Origin: Globisporangium splendens
Taxonomy: Eukaryota; Oomycota; Peronosporomycetes; Pythiales; Pythiaceae
Assembly: GCA_006386115.1 (NCBI GenBank)
Contig: VFIW01000042.1
Span: 124,001 to 188,000 of the forward strand
Reading direction: 5' to 3'
Length of the DNA stretch: 64,000 bases
Shown here: positions 1 through 10,969 of the stretch, in pieces
How the letters are laid out: each line of letters begins with the position of its first letter
How positions within the stretch are numbered: position 1 is the stretch's first letter
Notes under the pieces: model-generated
What the model was told of the DNA's origin: nothing
Database searches by the model: none
Seen by the model: the letters and a program-made list of their open reading frames with translations, nothing else
Translations under genes and position numbers: made by a program

Positions 1-171
1 CATGTTGGGCAGCATAGCGCTCTTGAGCTTGGCGAACGACGCGCGGTCGGCGAGACTGGCGCGGCGCCCGCGCTGAGGCTGCTTGTCGTCCAGAATCTTC
101 CTGACAAACTGGCGCTTCCAGATAGAAGCGACAGGGGAGGCGGCGAATGGGGGGTTGAGTCTATCTAGTTA
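1..171 (-). CDS. Edge of a minus-strand gene (partial, unidentified)
   Basis: The minus strand is open from about position 160 down to the window edge and reads as basic, low-stop coding sequence with a WKRQFVRKIL stretch followed by an Arg-rich segment and ASLADRASF. There is no ATG in this frame before an upstream stop near 160-170, so this would have to be an internal or second exon whose true 5' end lies beyond an acceptor in 100-160. The segment is too short to name. It loosely resembles the C-terminal basic end of the broken TPR/cyclic-nucleotide gene at 10970-14117, but the match is only a few residues. It could also be a chance open frame in GC-rich DNA. Confidence 0.3.
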
Positions 172-413
172 TAGACGCGAGGACGACGGGGAGGGGAAGA
201 GAGGGAGCGACGCAAGAGATCCAGACACGTGTGTCAGAGTACCGTCTCTTTCGTTTAATATAGCGCGCGGATCTGCTTTGGGGAAGGCGAGCGAGCGGGC
301 GGGGAACTATCAACTAACACGAGAGTGGCGGTTTGAGGCAGCGCGAAACGCTTGCTTTCCTCTTTCTCACTCAACCCGCGAGTCCGATACTGCGGAAGGA
401 AGAAAGGAACGCG

Positions 414-434
414 GTGAGTGAGTGAGTGAGTGAG
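414..434. repeat. (GTGA)n microsatellite
   Basis: Five tandem copies of a GTGA tetranucleotide, seen directly, in the probable upstream region of the minus-strand gene at the left edge. Confidence 0.85.
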
Positions 435-3400
435 CGGCTGAGGGCTGGCGTCGTCGTCAGGACGTTTTGGGTTTCGAGAAAGAAAGCTCGATCAGATGGG
501 GACGCCCGTTTTGGTTTTGGAGGATCCGCTGATTGGCTTCACGGTTTGTGAAGCAGGGGGAAAAACAGAAAAGAACCATAAAACAACCATTTGCCACATA
601 GAAAAGGGGCAGCACGAAAGACTCCACAGTGAGCCCAAACGAAAGAGAGTCAGCCGCCTCAAGGCAGCGATTCGGGGTGCACTCCCCCTTGTCAAGTGGC
701 GCGTGATTGGCTAAAAGCTCTCATCGAGGATGGGCGCTCATGTTCAAATGACAGAGTCGGACGCTGCGATTGGCCAATGGGAAAGACTGTGGGATGTCAG
801 GCGAGGTTTGGACATCCTCCCTTTCTGCGCTAAGACCAGCCATCGTTGAGGGTCATGTTGAGATCATTCGAAACAGTGTCTCCTGTAATATTTGAAATCC
901 GTGCAATTATGGTAGATATTGTTTGGGTTGGCTGTGCGCACAATCTCCATAACGTTGTACTATGGTTGAATTGGAGTAGATGCATCTCGCTCGAGTGTGG
1001 GATGGCATCGTGTGTGCTTCGCCTTGCGATTGCGCATCGCTCCTCCTCACCCACAACGCGTGTGTAACAAGTGCAAACGCTGGAACCTGTCAGCAGCGAC
1101 AAGAACACACAATTCGATTTTCGCAGCGAGATCTTTTCGCCAACAGCACCTGCAACACGAACTTTCTCTTCTTTTCGATCGCAGTCTCGCGCCAGATTGT
1201 CTATGATCTTCCACTTTGCAAGTGCAAGTCTTCTCTCGTTTCTTCGTGAGAGCTTCGACACATGGACTTCTGTAATTATCTGTGCACTGTGCCACGAATG
1301 GATCCATGAGCACAGCGCTGCTTCCCAGTGTCCATGAAACCGCCGAGTTCAAGGAAACTGAATGTGTCGACACGCGACACTTTCCCTCCCTTGCTTTTGG
1401 AGTCCTCTGGTCCAAAAATAGAAGATTGTGCTCATAAGTGAGCACCTGATACATCTACAGTACCGTACCAAAAGATCTGCCTCGTCTTCTTTTTTCTCCA
1501 TCTTCTTCCTTGCTTCCGAATCTTCCTCCATTGCTCAAAATGAGGTGGGATTTCCAGCGTTTGAGTTGGGGAGGAAGGCTTCATTTGCATCCGAAGCAAA
1601 CGATCAAATGCCATTCTGCTGCTAATATTGCTCCCAGCTCGCTGATTTCGCAAACGGAGTGTCGAGAGAGAGCTCACATTTCCCCAATCTTGTCTTGCGC
1701 TTTTGCAAAATTTGGTGCCATAATCACCCTCAACAAGCAACGCAATCTCAGGATCGCGCAAGTGGCGGATGACGTGCTGACACGCCGATTCCGAAAAATC
1801 AGAATCTACCACCCGCCAAACTGGATGAACGCTCGAAAGAAGCGTCAAAAAGACTCATTTCAATCAGCAAAAGGCACTTCAATAGATAATAAGCTGTTTA
1901 AGAGCATACTGTACACTGCTGGAGAGGTGGACAATATCAATTTCGGAAGGCATGCAAGTGAAACACATGCCCACAAAGATCACATTATGTTGCGTCGAAA
2001 GCGAGCAAAGCAGCTTTGGATGTGTGTGTGCGCATTTGAATTCCTGAAGATGGCGTCACCGTATGAAATCGCCGAATTAAAACTCTCAACAACAGCCTCC
2101 CCTACAAGTGAGATGAGAAATGTAGCCACCTTTCTGACCCGATCAGACCAAATCGGCAGTCATCTCCTCTCCGCGAACGTTTCCAGACTGTTGCCGAAAG
2201 CATTGATTTTGAGATGAAAATCGGAATCATGTTTCTCTTTTCATATCTTTGGAATCTGCATCGGGGACTGATTTGCAAGTCCGACAGCAAATTGCTTAAG
2301 TGGACGCGAAAAAGGGAAAAAGCACGTTGCATTTTGTTGCAGCATTTTGGATCTTGACTGGAGACAGGGCAGGTCGTCTTTTGCATGGCTAGGGTGGAAG
2401 ATCCCGAATTGGCAACAGATTTCAACGAATAGAAGCCCTCTCAGAAGCACAGTGACGTTGTCAGACTTGGCACTTGGAAATAGAAACCTTGTTCGAATAG
2501 TAACCCTCTCTCAGCCGAGTTGGTGACAGCAGCACGGCTAAATGCAACTGGATTTGCTCAAGCAATGCGATTTACTGAGCCTCAGGCTGTCTTTGAATGG
2601 CTGTGATCTAGCTGTCTGCCATTAAGGGAACTGACGCCATCGCTCGTATTCTGAAAGACTAAGGACCCTACAGAGGAATACGAATAACGCATCTCAATCA
2701 AGAACGTGCGTTTACTCCTTACTGCTCCAACTGCGCTACAGCTTCTTGGTTTCGAACGCTTAGCGACGTCGCGTCGAGTCCGAGCATGAAGATCGTGCAC
2801 GTCGCCGCGCTCCACGGCCCGAAGACCGAGTTCCTGCAGTACCTGCCCATGGCACTCGTGCCGCTCGGCAAAGTCCTGCCACGCGGTGTGTTCATAGATA
2901 AATCCCCTCGTGCTGCTGCTGGTCTCTATTCCCAGATCGTCGCTTGGTCATTCACGGATCGTGAGCAACGCGTCCGTGGCGATGGTCTCTAGCGTGATAG
3001 GCGCATGCACTTGCGTCGTCGCCAACTCACCGTCCACCATCTTGGCGCGGATGCCGGTTGAACGTGCACCTCAGCGGATTGATTGTGCCTTCCCACCAAC
3101 CATCGTAGCTGATCTCGAGCTCTTGTGTAGGAAGGACGTACGCATAACGGCAACCATTTCAACATACTGATGGGTCTCATGACACTTGCCTGTGTCATCG
3201 ACAATGTCTTGATGAGGTGAAGAACAGTCGATCTGTCCGAATACAAGCCCTCTGAGCGATTCTTGGCAATTTTCAGAGCGTGCTGTTGAATAGAAGACCG
3301 ACTACTATTCGTTGACATCCGTTAGATGACAAAAAGAGGAAAAGGTGCGAGGAAATGTTGTAAAACAGTGCGGTTGTCACAAAGAAACTCGCGGTTTGTT

Positions 3401-3492
3401 TGCTCATGTTTTTTCTGGTTTGTTCTCCTCTTGTTGCAACAAATCAGTGGGTTGCGGTTTACACTGTGCGTAACTGTAGGATTTTTGTCGGC

Positions 3493-3512
3493 GAGAGAGA
3501 GAGAGAGAGAGA
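3493..3512. repeat. (GA)10 microsatellite
   Basis: Uninterrupted GA dinucleotide run in gene-poor DNA upstream of the first CRN remnant. Confidence 0.9.
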
Positions 3513-4089
3513 AAGGGGATAGACCAAGAAACGCAGCGCGCGTGTCGGTTGTGTGACGGGGGAGAAGCAAGCTACAGATTTTATGTCAGCGACATAAATA
3601 CTGTAAATTGGAACACATGCTCTCAGAAGTTGGCTCGGTGAAATGAGGATGACGCAAATACGCATTTTTGAGCACAGACACATATGTAAACACACTTCGC
3701 TTTGCCAGAATGGACCGTTGTCATGGGCAAAAGCAGATGGTGTGGATGACAATCTTGTTTTCTTTCGCGTTGCAGCTGGCTCTGCAGTGTCCTCTAATAA
3801 TCAGCTGGTGCTGTTGTGCGACCACGAGAAGCCATCATTGCAGCGAATCATGGTGTTGAACGCGTGAGTGAAGGTGCAACAAACACGGAGTGCTGGTCCT
3901 TTGTTCAATTGCATGCCTGATTTAGGCAGTTGCTACTCTGCAGTGGTCTAAAATAGGCCTTTGTCTTACAAACTCACTCATCCAAGACCACTTGCAATTG
4001 CTATTAAAACATGTCGAGGAGCACAAAGGCAAACGTGTGGCGATGCGTGAGGACTACATCTTTCAGAATGAGTCGAATGCCGTGCGATA

Positions 4090-6046
4090 TACAGCGATGG
4101 TCACGAGATGCCACGCCTACGTGGGAGTGGGAGGAGGAAGCCTACCGAGTCGATTGCTTAAAGAATGGCACTGTGTGTGTTGCCAACCGTGACCGTGCCA
4201 CGAAGCAGCTTCAAGACATCCATGAACACAATTACAAGAGAGTCATCAAATTTCCAGGTGGATGGGTAATTCCCATCGTCGACACTGTCCGAGGATCCAG
4301 CCAGTCGTACTTCGCAGTTCATTACATTAGAATATGCCGTGAGACTTGGTCGCACGTGCAGGAGCGATCGCCATTTCAGAGGACGCTTCGTGAATGCTGT
4401 ACGGTTCATCTCGAATTTGGTAAAGGAGAATTGCTGACAAACGTGCTGGATGGTGTCGTGATAAGGAAGCTGGTAGCAGCACTTTGTGACCAGTTTAAGC
4501 GGCCACCTTCCATCCTGTCGTCACCTCCGAGCACCGTCAATGAATTTGTGAAGGACTTGACCGACCAAGTTGGTCCGCTCTTCATAGTCTTGGATGATAT
4601 CGGGGCTACATTTGAAGGCGACGAGGTAAAATGTGAGGTCAAGATCGACAAGTTTATGGAGTTTTGCGGCGAAATTGTTGGAAGGTGGTTGACGATACCG
4701 AAGGTGTTCTTTCTACTGCTTGGTCACGCCACCTTTCTGAGCTACGTGGGGTCGAACGTTATGGCCGACCTCCCTCAGTGCTGCTTCACCCTTTGCCGAC
4801 TGAGTTTGACACTTCTCCGGCCAGATGCGATACGGACCATCATATCGACGACACGTATGGGGGAGCGCGACGACAGGACTATCAAAGACGCCTATGATCT
4901 CGGTGATGCACACGTCGAGGCTGTGGCACAGCATCTCTTCAACGAGACATATCCACAGTCGTTGATACGAGCACTGGTGCAGTGCCGATCATGCGAGGAG
5001 CCTTTGACATGCAGGCAAGTTGCTCAAGTACCGAGTTGGAGGGGCAGTTTCACATGAGCTTGAAAATTACCACCACCATGCATTCGACATGCTTCGAGCA
5101 AAGGTCAGAGGTTTGAGTACAAAGCTGACCAAAAAGTTCCGGCAGCTTCCCGTGAATGCGGTGATGTCACGCTGGCAATGGTCACGTACGTCTGCTCGGT
5201 CGATTGGGAAGGAACGGTGGAGAAGGACACAGTCTATGCGCCACCGGTAACGATGTTCCGCATCCAGCAATTTGTGCTGCTATTCCAAGAGCACGTCGCC
5301 AGCGTGGTAAGCACACAAGCCTCGATCAATTCCCCAGCGGCGTTCGAGTGGATGTGTCTGAAACGCTTTCAGGAGACGTTTGCAAACGCCACGAGCCCGA
5401 AGCATGTGTTTCCAGCGTTTTTCAATACACCAGTGTTTGGAGAATGTGATCATGTCGAGTTTCCAGACGATACGCAGCTGCTTCCAAACTTGTCAATGAT
5501 TGGGAGCGACTACGCATTTCTAGGTTCTGTAATGGTTCGTTTCAGCGCCTGACCGAAGCTGCTCAACAAGGTCGATTCGTCGCTGCCACCCGATGGCAGT
5601 ATTTGCTTGAGGCATCTTCTAGACTTTTCCTCCTGTAGCGCGATTTTGATAACGAAAGTGAGAGTCAGCGGGCAACAACAAGGCATAAGGTTGGCGGTCG
5701 GTCTTGAAGCAGCAATTTCAACGACACAGAGTTTGGACAAGCGCACGTGGCACACGAGTCCTACGCGTTTAATCGCATGGTTCAGAGTTGTGACCAGGAT
5801 CGGGGACCGAGATTGAATGTGCTGATTGTGTGCGCGACGAAGTGCGATGCCACTTTGTCAAGACTCTTGGATGGGAGGTCGTCTGTCGTGGCAGACAGCC
5901 CAGAAGCTTGCAATTGTGTTCACGAGGTGACTTGGCTAAACCTGTCGACACCAGAGCATCGCGCTCGCTTCTTTGGCGCGTACGACCATGGTGGCTCTGT
6001 TTCAAGTGAGGTACTCGAAGCAACCGTCTCGAAAGGCGAATGCTGA
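4090..6046 (+). pseudogene. Crinkler (CRN)-like NTPase effector gene, broken copy 1
   Basis: The translation from about 4090 matches, in shifted frames, the CRN-like pseudogene on the opposite strand at 14170-18414. Readable pieces are the NTPase core (frame to 5057), a middle block after a frame change near 5010-5020, a third block from about 5178 after another frame change, and a C-terminal block (about 5790-6046) with NVLIVCATKCD and a VHEVTWLNLSTPEHRARFF motif. A Walker B-like LFIVLDDIG is present. The Walker A position reads VRGSSQSY and lacks the Gly-Lys of a functional P-loop, whereas copy 2 still has PGLGKSY. The usual N-terminal CRN secretion/translocation region is not found upstream. 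CRNs are secreted or translocated oomycete effectors in which a P-loop NTPase domain is common. The frame changes, missing N-terminus and lost P-loop make this a pseudogene. Confidence is good for family and decay, lower for exact ends. Confidence 0.72.
4334..5748. repeat. Inverted repeat, left arm (with 14170-15584)
   Basis: This block recurs in inverse orientation at 14170-15584, with paired coordinates summing to 19918. Identity is very high from about 4450 to 5748, with only scattered differences. It is somewhat lower between 4334 and 4450 and drops to clearly diverged homology upstream to about 4100. It ends abruptly at 5748/14170, after a shared GCGCACGTGG. The arms flank about 8.4 kb that includes PCH2. 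Confidence 0.9.
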
Positions 6047-6154
6047 ACATGAAGCGACGTCACCAGATTTGAATTCCAGTGGACGCTCGCAATATATGTT
6101 GAGGTTCTCTTTCTAGTGAGGAAATTGCATCATTTGCATATTCATGGTTCCGAC

Positions 6155-6171
6155 AGCAGAGAACGGATCGT
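6155..6171. repeat. Target-site duplication of LINE 1, left copy
   Basis: A 17-bp sequence, AGCAGAGAACGGATCGT, is repeated exactly at 8111-8127, directly after the A-rich end of the LINE. This marks both ends of the insertion. Confidence 0.88.
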
Positions 6172-8110
6172 TGGAACGGCACAACTGGGTGACATACTTC
6201 GATGGGAGTGGATAAGACCAGGAGTGCTTAACTTCATCCCAACATGTGGAATCTCCGGATTCTCCCGGCCGTCTATTCGAGCGCTCGAGCGGTTATGTGC
6301 TACGTTGGTATCCAACTTCCCACAGCTTCTGTATCGACCACAGCAAACAAATGTGCTTCGGCTGTACAACGGGCAACGTCATTATAACCACGAATGGCAT
6401 CTGCACACCAGTGAAGCAACTCTGACCCACGTCGACACGACCCTAGTCAAAGCTACGCATACAGTTCACTCCGCAATGGACTGCGACATCATGGCAACAA
6501 GAGACTTGAACGGGCAGAAGGTATCGTTCCATGCACATCCACGTTTCACAAGAATCGTGCAACTATGGGGCGGCAATGGACGATACAATACGACCAGATC
6601 TTTCTATCAGCAACAAGTTGCAGCAACGAGGACACAAATTGGCAAAGATACTCGAGATGCAGCAGTCAACAAAGCTGTCCATACAGCAGGATCTCTGTGG
6701 CCAGGACTGCAATTAATCCAGTGGAGCGAATTACACAACATCCCAGGGATTACAGTTTATACAGCCCAGACTCTTCTCCGGCTGAAAGCCAACCGACTCT
6801 CCATGTGGAACTAGGAGAAAGCTGATCTATCCTGCTCGAATCCCGAATGTTCCCAAGTTGTCCAATCTTCTGTTCAACATCTATTCTGGGAGTGTCCGAG
6901 AGCCAAACTCGTGTGGAACTACTTTTATGCGCTATGGGCGAAGATCGGAATCACTCCTGGTCACGACCCCGCAATCTGGATCTTCAGTCTGGATCTACCA
7001 GATACTCCAAGGCATGCATGGACCACGATCAAGAGACACATTATCGGACACAAGTTCTCCAATGAACATCTCCAAGATCATCTCTATCCCGTCGCACACA
7101 TGCTGTGGCGATATATGAGCGCGTCGCTCATACAAGCCATTTGGTGTGCGCATCTGCGACGCATGGATTCGGATCCAATCGAATCGACTGCTGAGATGGC
7201 GATCATGATGACCAGATTAGAGGCAGGAATGCGAAACCTCACACGACTCGCTGAAGCGCAAGCTGGAGACTCTGACGGTCACACGGTTGCAGCAGTTCTC
7301 AAGGCATATGTCGACTGCTTTCTCAGCCAAACAGACGCCATCCCCTTGACTCCAAATGATACTCGCGGCGTTTACCTGTTGTTTTTCGATGGTGGATCAC
7401 GCGGCAATCCAGGACCAGGAGGGACTGGATCCATCATCGTGCGTGCCCATAAGGACTCGCACACAGCCAGTTTAATTTGGGCCGCGAGCATGGCGTATAG
7501 CAGGAAGGACACGACCAACAACTTTGCCGAGTACTGGGGTCTCATACACGGACTCCGAGAAGCCCAACGCAGTCACTTCGAACCGTTGTACGTGATTGGA
7601 GACAGTGCACTCATTATCTCCCAACAGCGAATGCATCGGTCCCCTCGACAGCACCGATTGGCACGTTTATACCAGACAAGTCGACGACTCGCGGATTGCA
7701 TCGACATCCGAGGATGGTACCATCACTACCGTGCCTTCAACAAGATGGCGGACTCAGCCGCCAACCTAGCCATGGACACCAGAACCTCAACGCAGGTCCA
7801 CTTCCCAACTCAAAGAGCTGCTTTCAACAATCTCACCCAGGATCTTGACAACGACGTCATGCATTGGCTTATGCGAAGTTCGGAAGACCCAAGGTCATTG
7901 GACAACACAAGGCAGCCTCACATAGGACCAAGAGAACATGCCATCCTGGTCAAAGATTATTTAGCATTCAGAAGTGATCTAGTGCAATCCGCGCTATAGA
8001 CACATTTACACTCCTAGATGAAATTCGCAATGAAGATTAGGTAGGAGAATGGATATTGTAGGTCACGAAGATGAACCTAAATATACCTCACCTTATAAAG
8101 ATAAAGATAA
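6172..8110 (+). mobile_element. Non-LTR retrotransposon (LINE 1), 5'-truncated, with RNase H
   Basis: One reading frame runs from the left junction to 7999, interrupted only by a TAG at 6812-6814. It encodes the part of a LINE ORF2 protein after the reverse transcriptase: a connector, a zinc-binding zf-RVT-like motif (CSNPEC with HLFWEC downstream), then a type I RNase H domain with FDGGSRGNPGPGG, an AEYWGL glutamate, a GDSALII aspartate and a KMADSAAN aspartate, so all four acidic metal ligands appear retained. No reverse-transcriptase YADD block is present, as expected for a 5'-truncated copy made by target-primed reverse transcription. The 3' end is an ATAAAG-type A-rich tail. The exact 17-bp duplication and nearly open frame indicate recent insertion, just 3' of CRN copy 1. 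It belongs to a different family from LINE 2 and LINE 3. Confidence 0.9.
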
Positions 8111-8127
8111 AGCAGAGAACGGATCGT
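8111..8127. repeat. Target-site duplication of LINE 1, right copy
   Basis: Identical to 6155-6171 over 17 bp; follows the (ATAAAG)-type tail of the element. Confidence 0.88.
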
Positions 8128-8712
8128 GCCACTCTCCGCTGTTGATTTTGCACAGTGTGCACAGTGTCAACTCTCTGACAATTCCTGGCATTTTCGACGA
8201 TTTTGAAAGCGTCAAAAATGTCAAAGGCAGTGCAGACAGCATGTAGTTATAGAATGTACGTCTTTGGAGCAAATCAAGTTATAGAAACCCAAAACTCCTC
8301 CCCACGATGCCATTTTTGAATGATCCACACGAGGATGCCATAAATGCATCCTAGTACTCTGCGCTTGCTGCCTGCGCCTTTCAAACCAACGCAACATCAA
8401 ATCTCATGCAGTCCCTGTGACGATACGCACTGTGTGATAGTCGATTTGTTGTTTTGTTGTTGTGTGGTGTGCACAACGTCAGTGTTCAGGTCTTTGATGA
8501 TGCGTTAAATGACACCTTTCTAATACATAACCGATATTTGAGCTGCCCTTGCACAACGCAATACCGGGAATACTCTTCCAACAGTGTCATTCGATTTGAA
8601 GAGCATTGCTGTCTGCATCGACCCAATCGGTGTTCTTTTCCAGACATTTCCTTTTTGCAAGTCTGCGTCACCACAGTCAAAAGCCCCGTCTGTCACTGTG
8701 GCGCAGTGCGCG
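8128..8712. other. Spacer upstream of PCH2
   Basis: AT-richer non-coding DNA between the LINE insertion and the PCH2 start codon. It must contain the PCH2 promoter. No clear TATA box or oomycete initiator was identified with confidence. Confidence 0.5.
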
Positions 8713-10899
8713 ATGGAGACGACGGCGGATCGGATTCTCAACGTGCACGGTACGGAGCAGCGCGCATGTGCATGGAGTACAATAGTGTCCGTGTTGCTGC
8801 CCTGTTGTGGCATGCTTTCGTGTGCAAACTGACTGGTTCCGCATGTGGCTTGCTGCAGTTGAAGTGTGCGTCAAGCTGGAGAGCATCGTCGCGTGCGACA
8901 CTGTGCGCGGCAGCGTCGTGCGCTTCCTGACAGAGCGCGCCGCCTGCACCGGCTACGCGAAAGGTACGTACTGTGGCTCAGTTGTCACGTGCGGTTTGGT
9001 TGTGTGTCGATGTCGGGTAGTGCTGGGCAACGCGGATCGCTTGCAGTGGTGTTGATGAGGATTCGTTGTGATATGTATGCTGTTCTATTGGATGGAAAGC
9101 AGGTGCCGTTGAATTTGGACACGACCCGCTTCTTGTGGAGCATGTCGACGCCATACGAATTGCAGAGATTGGTAGGATGGAGATAGTTGTCGCGTGTGTC
9201 GCTGTCACTCTCCTCTCTGTGCGTTTGTTCACATTTTGGATTGTTTTGGTTGATACACAGATGATGACGGTGATGATGACGACGAGCTTGAGGGGTGTTC
9301 TCGAGGTCGGGAAGCACAACTGCTTGTGCACGTGTACAAGCTCAGTGAGGTGCGCTGCTGCCACTGGCATAGAGAGAGACAGAAGGACGCATCGCTGCTG
9401 CAAGCGGATGATTGATGTTGCGGGTTTCACTAACCTATGTGTGTGGCGGTATGGAGCAGGAACCTCCTGCTGAGGCGACGACTGACGATGACGAAAATGT
9501 CTCGACATGTCAAGAATTGGCTCTGCCGTCGCGTAGTCTGGATGGTCTCTGGGAGTCGCTGATTTATGATTCTGCGGTGAAAAGAAACGTTCTCGACTAC
9601 GCGACGACTGCGATGCTCTTCTCGGACTCTAAAGTGAATCCTCACATCATTTCCTGGAACAGGTGAGTTGTTATAGCTGGGGCTAAGCACATTGAGTTCT
9701 TGAGCTGACATGGTTACTTTTGTAGAGTTGTGCTGCTGCATGGACCTCCAGGAACCGGAAAAACCAGTTTGAGCAGGGCGCTGGCGCAGAAACTCAGTAT
9801 CCGGCTGTCCGAGAGGTATTGGAAAGATCTGGTGAGGTTTTCAATTTGATGTGATATGAAGCTAACTCGCAAATCTTGTGCTTGGTGGTTTACAGATATC
9901 CAAATGCATACTTGCTGGAGATCAATGCGCACAGCTTGTTCAGTAAAGTGCGTTTGGTGGTGATATACGAGGGAGTGTTTCGTATTCTCATGTAACATGT
10001 CATCGGAATTCATTTTCTGCAGTGGTTTTCAGAGAGCGGGAAGCTTGTGATGAAGCTTTTCCGCCAGATCCAAGAACTAGTTGAAGACGAAGAATCCCTC
10101 GTCTGCGTCCTGATTGGTGAGAATCTGGTCATGCAGTCATTTCCAGGCGAATACGTAATCTGATGGTGTCATGTTTTGCTTTCGCAGATGAGGTCGAATC
10201 GTTAACTGCGGCTCGTAAAGCTGCACTAAGTGGGTCCGAGCCGTCTGATGCCATCCGTGTTGTCAACGCTTTGCTGACGCAATTGGATTCCTTGAAGAAC
10301 TACTCCAACGTGCTGATTCTGACAACGTCAAATATCACCGAAGCGATTGATGTCGCCTTCGTTGATCGAGCAGACATCAAACAGTAAGTGCCGCTGTTCC
10401 TGCATACTTGGTGTTGCTTACTGACCAGATCATATGAACCAGGTACATTGGACTTCCATCATCGCATGCTCGATACGAGATTTTGCGGAGCTGCGTGGAC
10501 GAACTTCGACGTGTGCATATCATCAAACCATGCAGACGCCCTCTGCTTCCGTTTAGCGAGCTCAGGAAGAAGAGAGTATCAAGAAAGCGAGGGGCAGATC
10601 GGATGGACAGCGACAGCGGTACTGAGGGTGATGACGAGCTTGAATTATCGACTGCATTGCTTCGGGTTGCAGAAATGACAGAGGGCTTCAGTGGAAGAGC
10701 ATTACGCAAACTTCCATTTCAAGCTCATGCTTTCTTTATTCAGGTAAGCGGCTTTATTTTGCTTGAAATTGCCATGCATCTGCGACTTATCACTTGTGCT
10801 ATGCAGACGAGATCGCCAACAGCGCTGGAGTTCGTCCAAAGCCTAGTCCGAGCTGTTGCCATCGAAAACGAAAACAAGAAAAGTCTAGTCAGCTGTTAG
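8713..10899 (+). CDS. PCH2: Pachytene checkpoint protein 2 / TRIP13 AAA+ ATPase
   Basis: PCH2/TRIP13 is the AAA+ remodeller that, with p31comet, unfolds HORMA proteins (MAD2, HORMADs) in the spindle checkpoint and meiosis. I place eleven exons: 8713-8749, 8859-8963, 9103-9171, 9261-9349, 9460-9662, 9726-9815, 9896-9947, 10023-10116, 10188-10383, 10443-10743 and 10807-10899. All have GT-AG borders and keep frame, giving 442 residues, close to the 432 of human TRIP13. Visible motifs are an N-terminal HVEV segment, Walker A GPPGTGKT (residues 174-181), Walker B VLIDE (D247 E248), the [15 protein letters not shown] segment typical of the family, sensor-1 LTTSN, and the C-terminal [12 protein letters not shown] helix. 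An acidic spacer follows residue 90 and another low-complexity insert lies late in the AAA lid. No stop or frameshift is seen. The gene lies between two LINE/CRN junk blocks and is followed within 71 bp by a broken gene. Confidence 0.93.
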
Positions 10900-10969
10900 A
10901 TATATGGTCGCCACGCCGTCAAACTGGAACAAGGCAAATACGAAGCTATCAGAGTATCAAGAACAGTGA

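Larger units (their letters stand above)
172..4089. other. Gene-poor region with decayed sequence
   Basis: No convincing intact gene is visible. Open frames here are short, lack recognisable domains and overlap on both strands. Between about 2780 and 3330 the minus strand has coding-like stretches broken by stops (for example a segment reading KMVDGELATTQVHAP), suggesting an old gene remnant. From about 840 to 2450 both strands carry fragments without family resemblance. The CRN remnant begins at the right end. Confidence 0.5.

Noticed and set aside
83..421. Plus-strand frame near the left edge
   Set aside because: It overlaps a better minus-strand coding segment and ends in the GTGA repeat; it reads as an antisense shadow plus low complexity.
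1510..2217. A 235-codon plus-strand open frame
   Set aside because: No recognisable domain, composition not protein-like, overlaps equally open minus-strand frames in gene-poor DNA, and begins without coding-like context.
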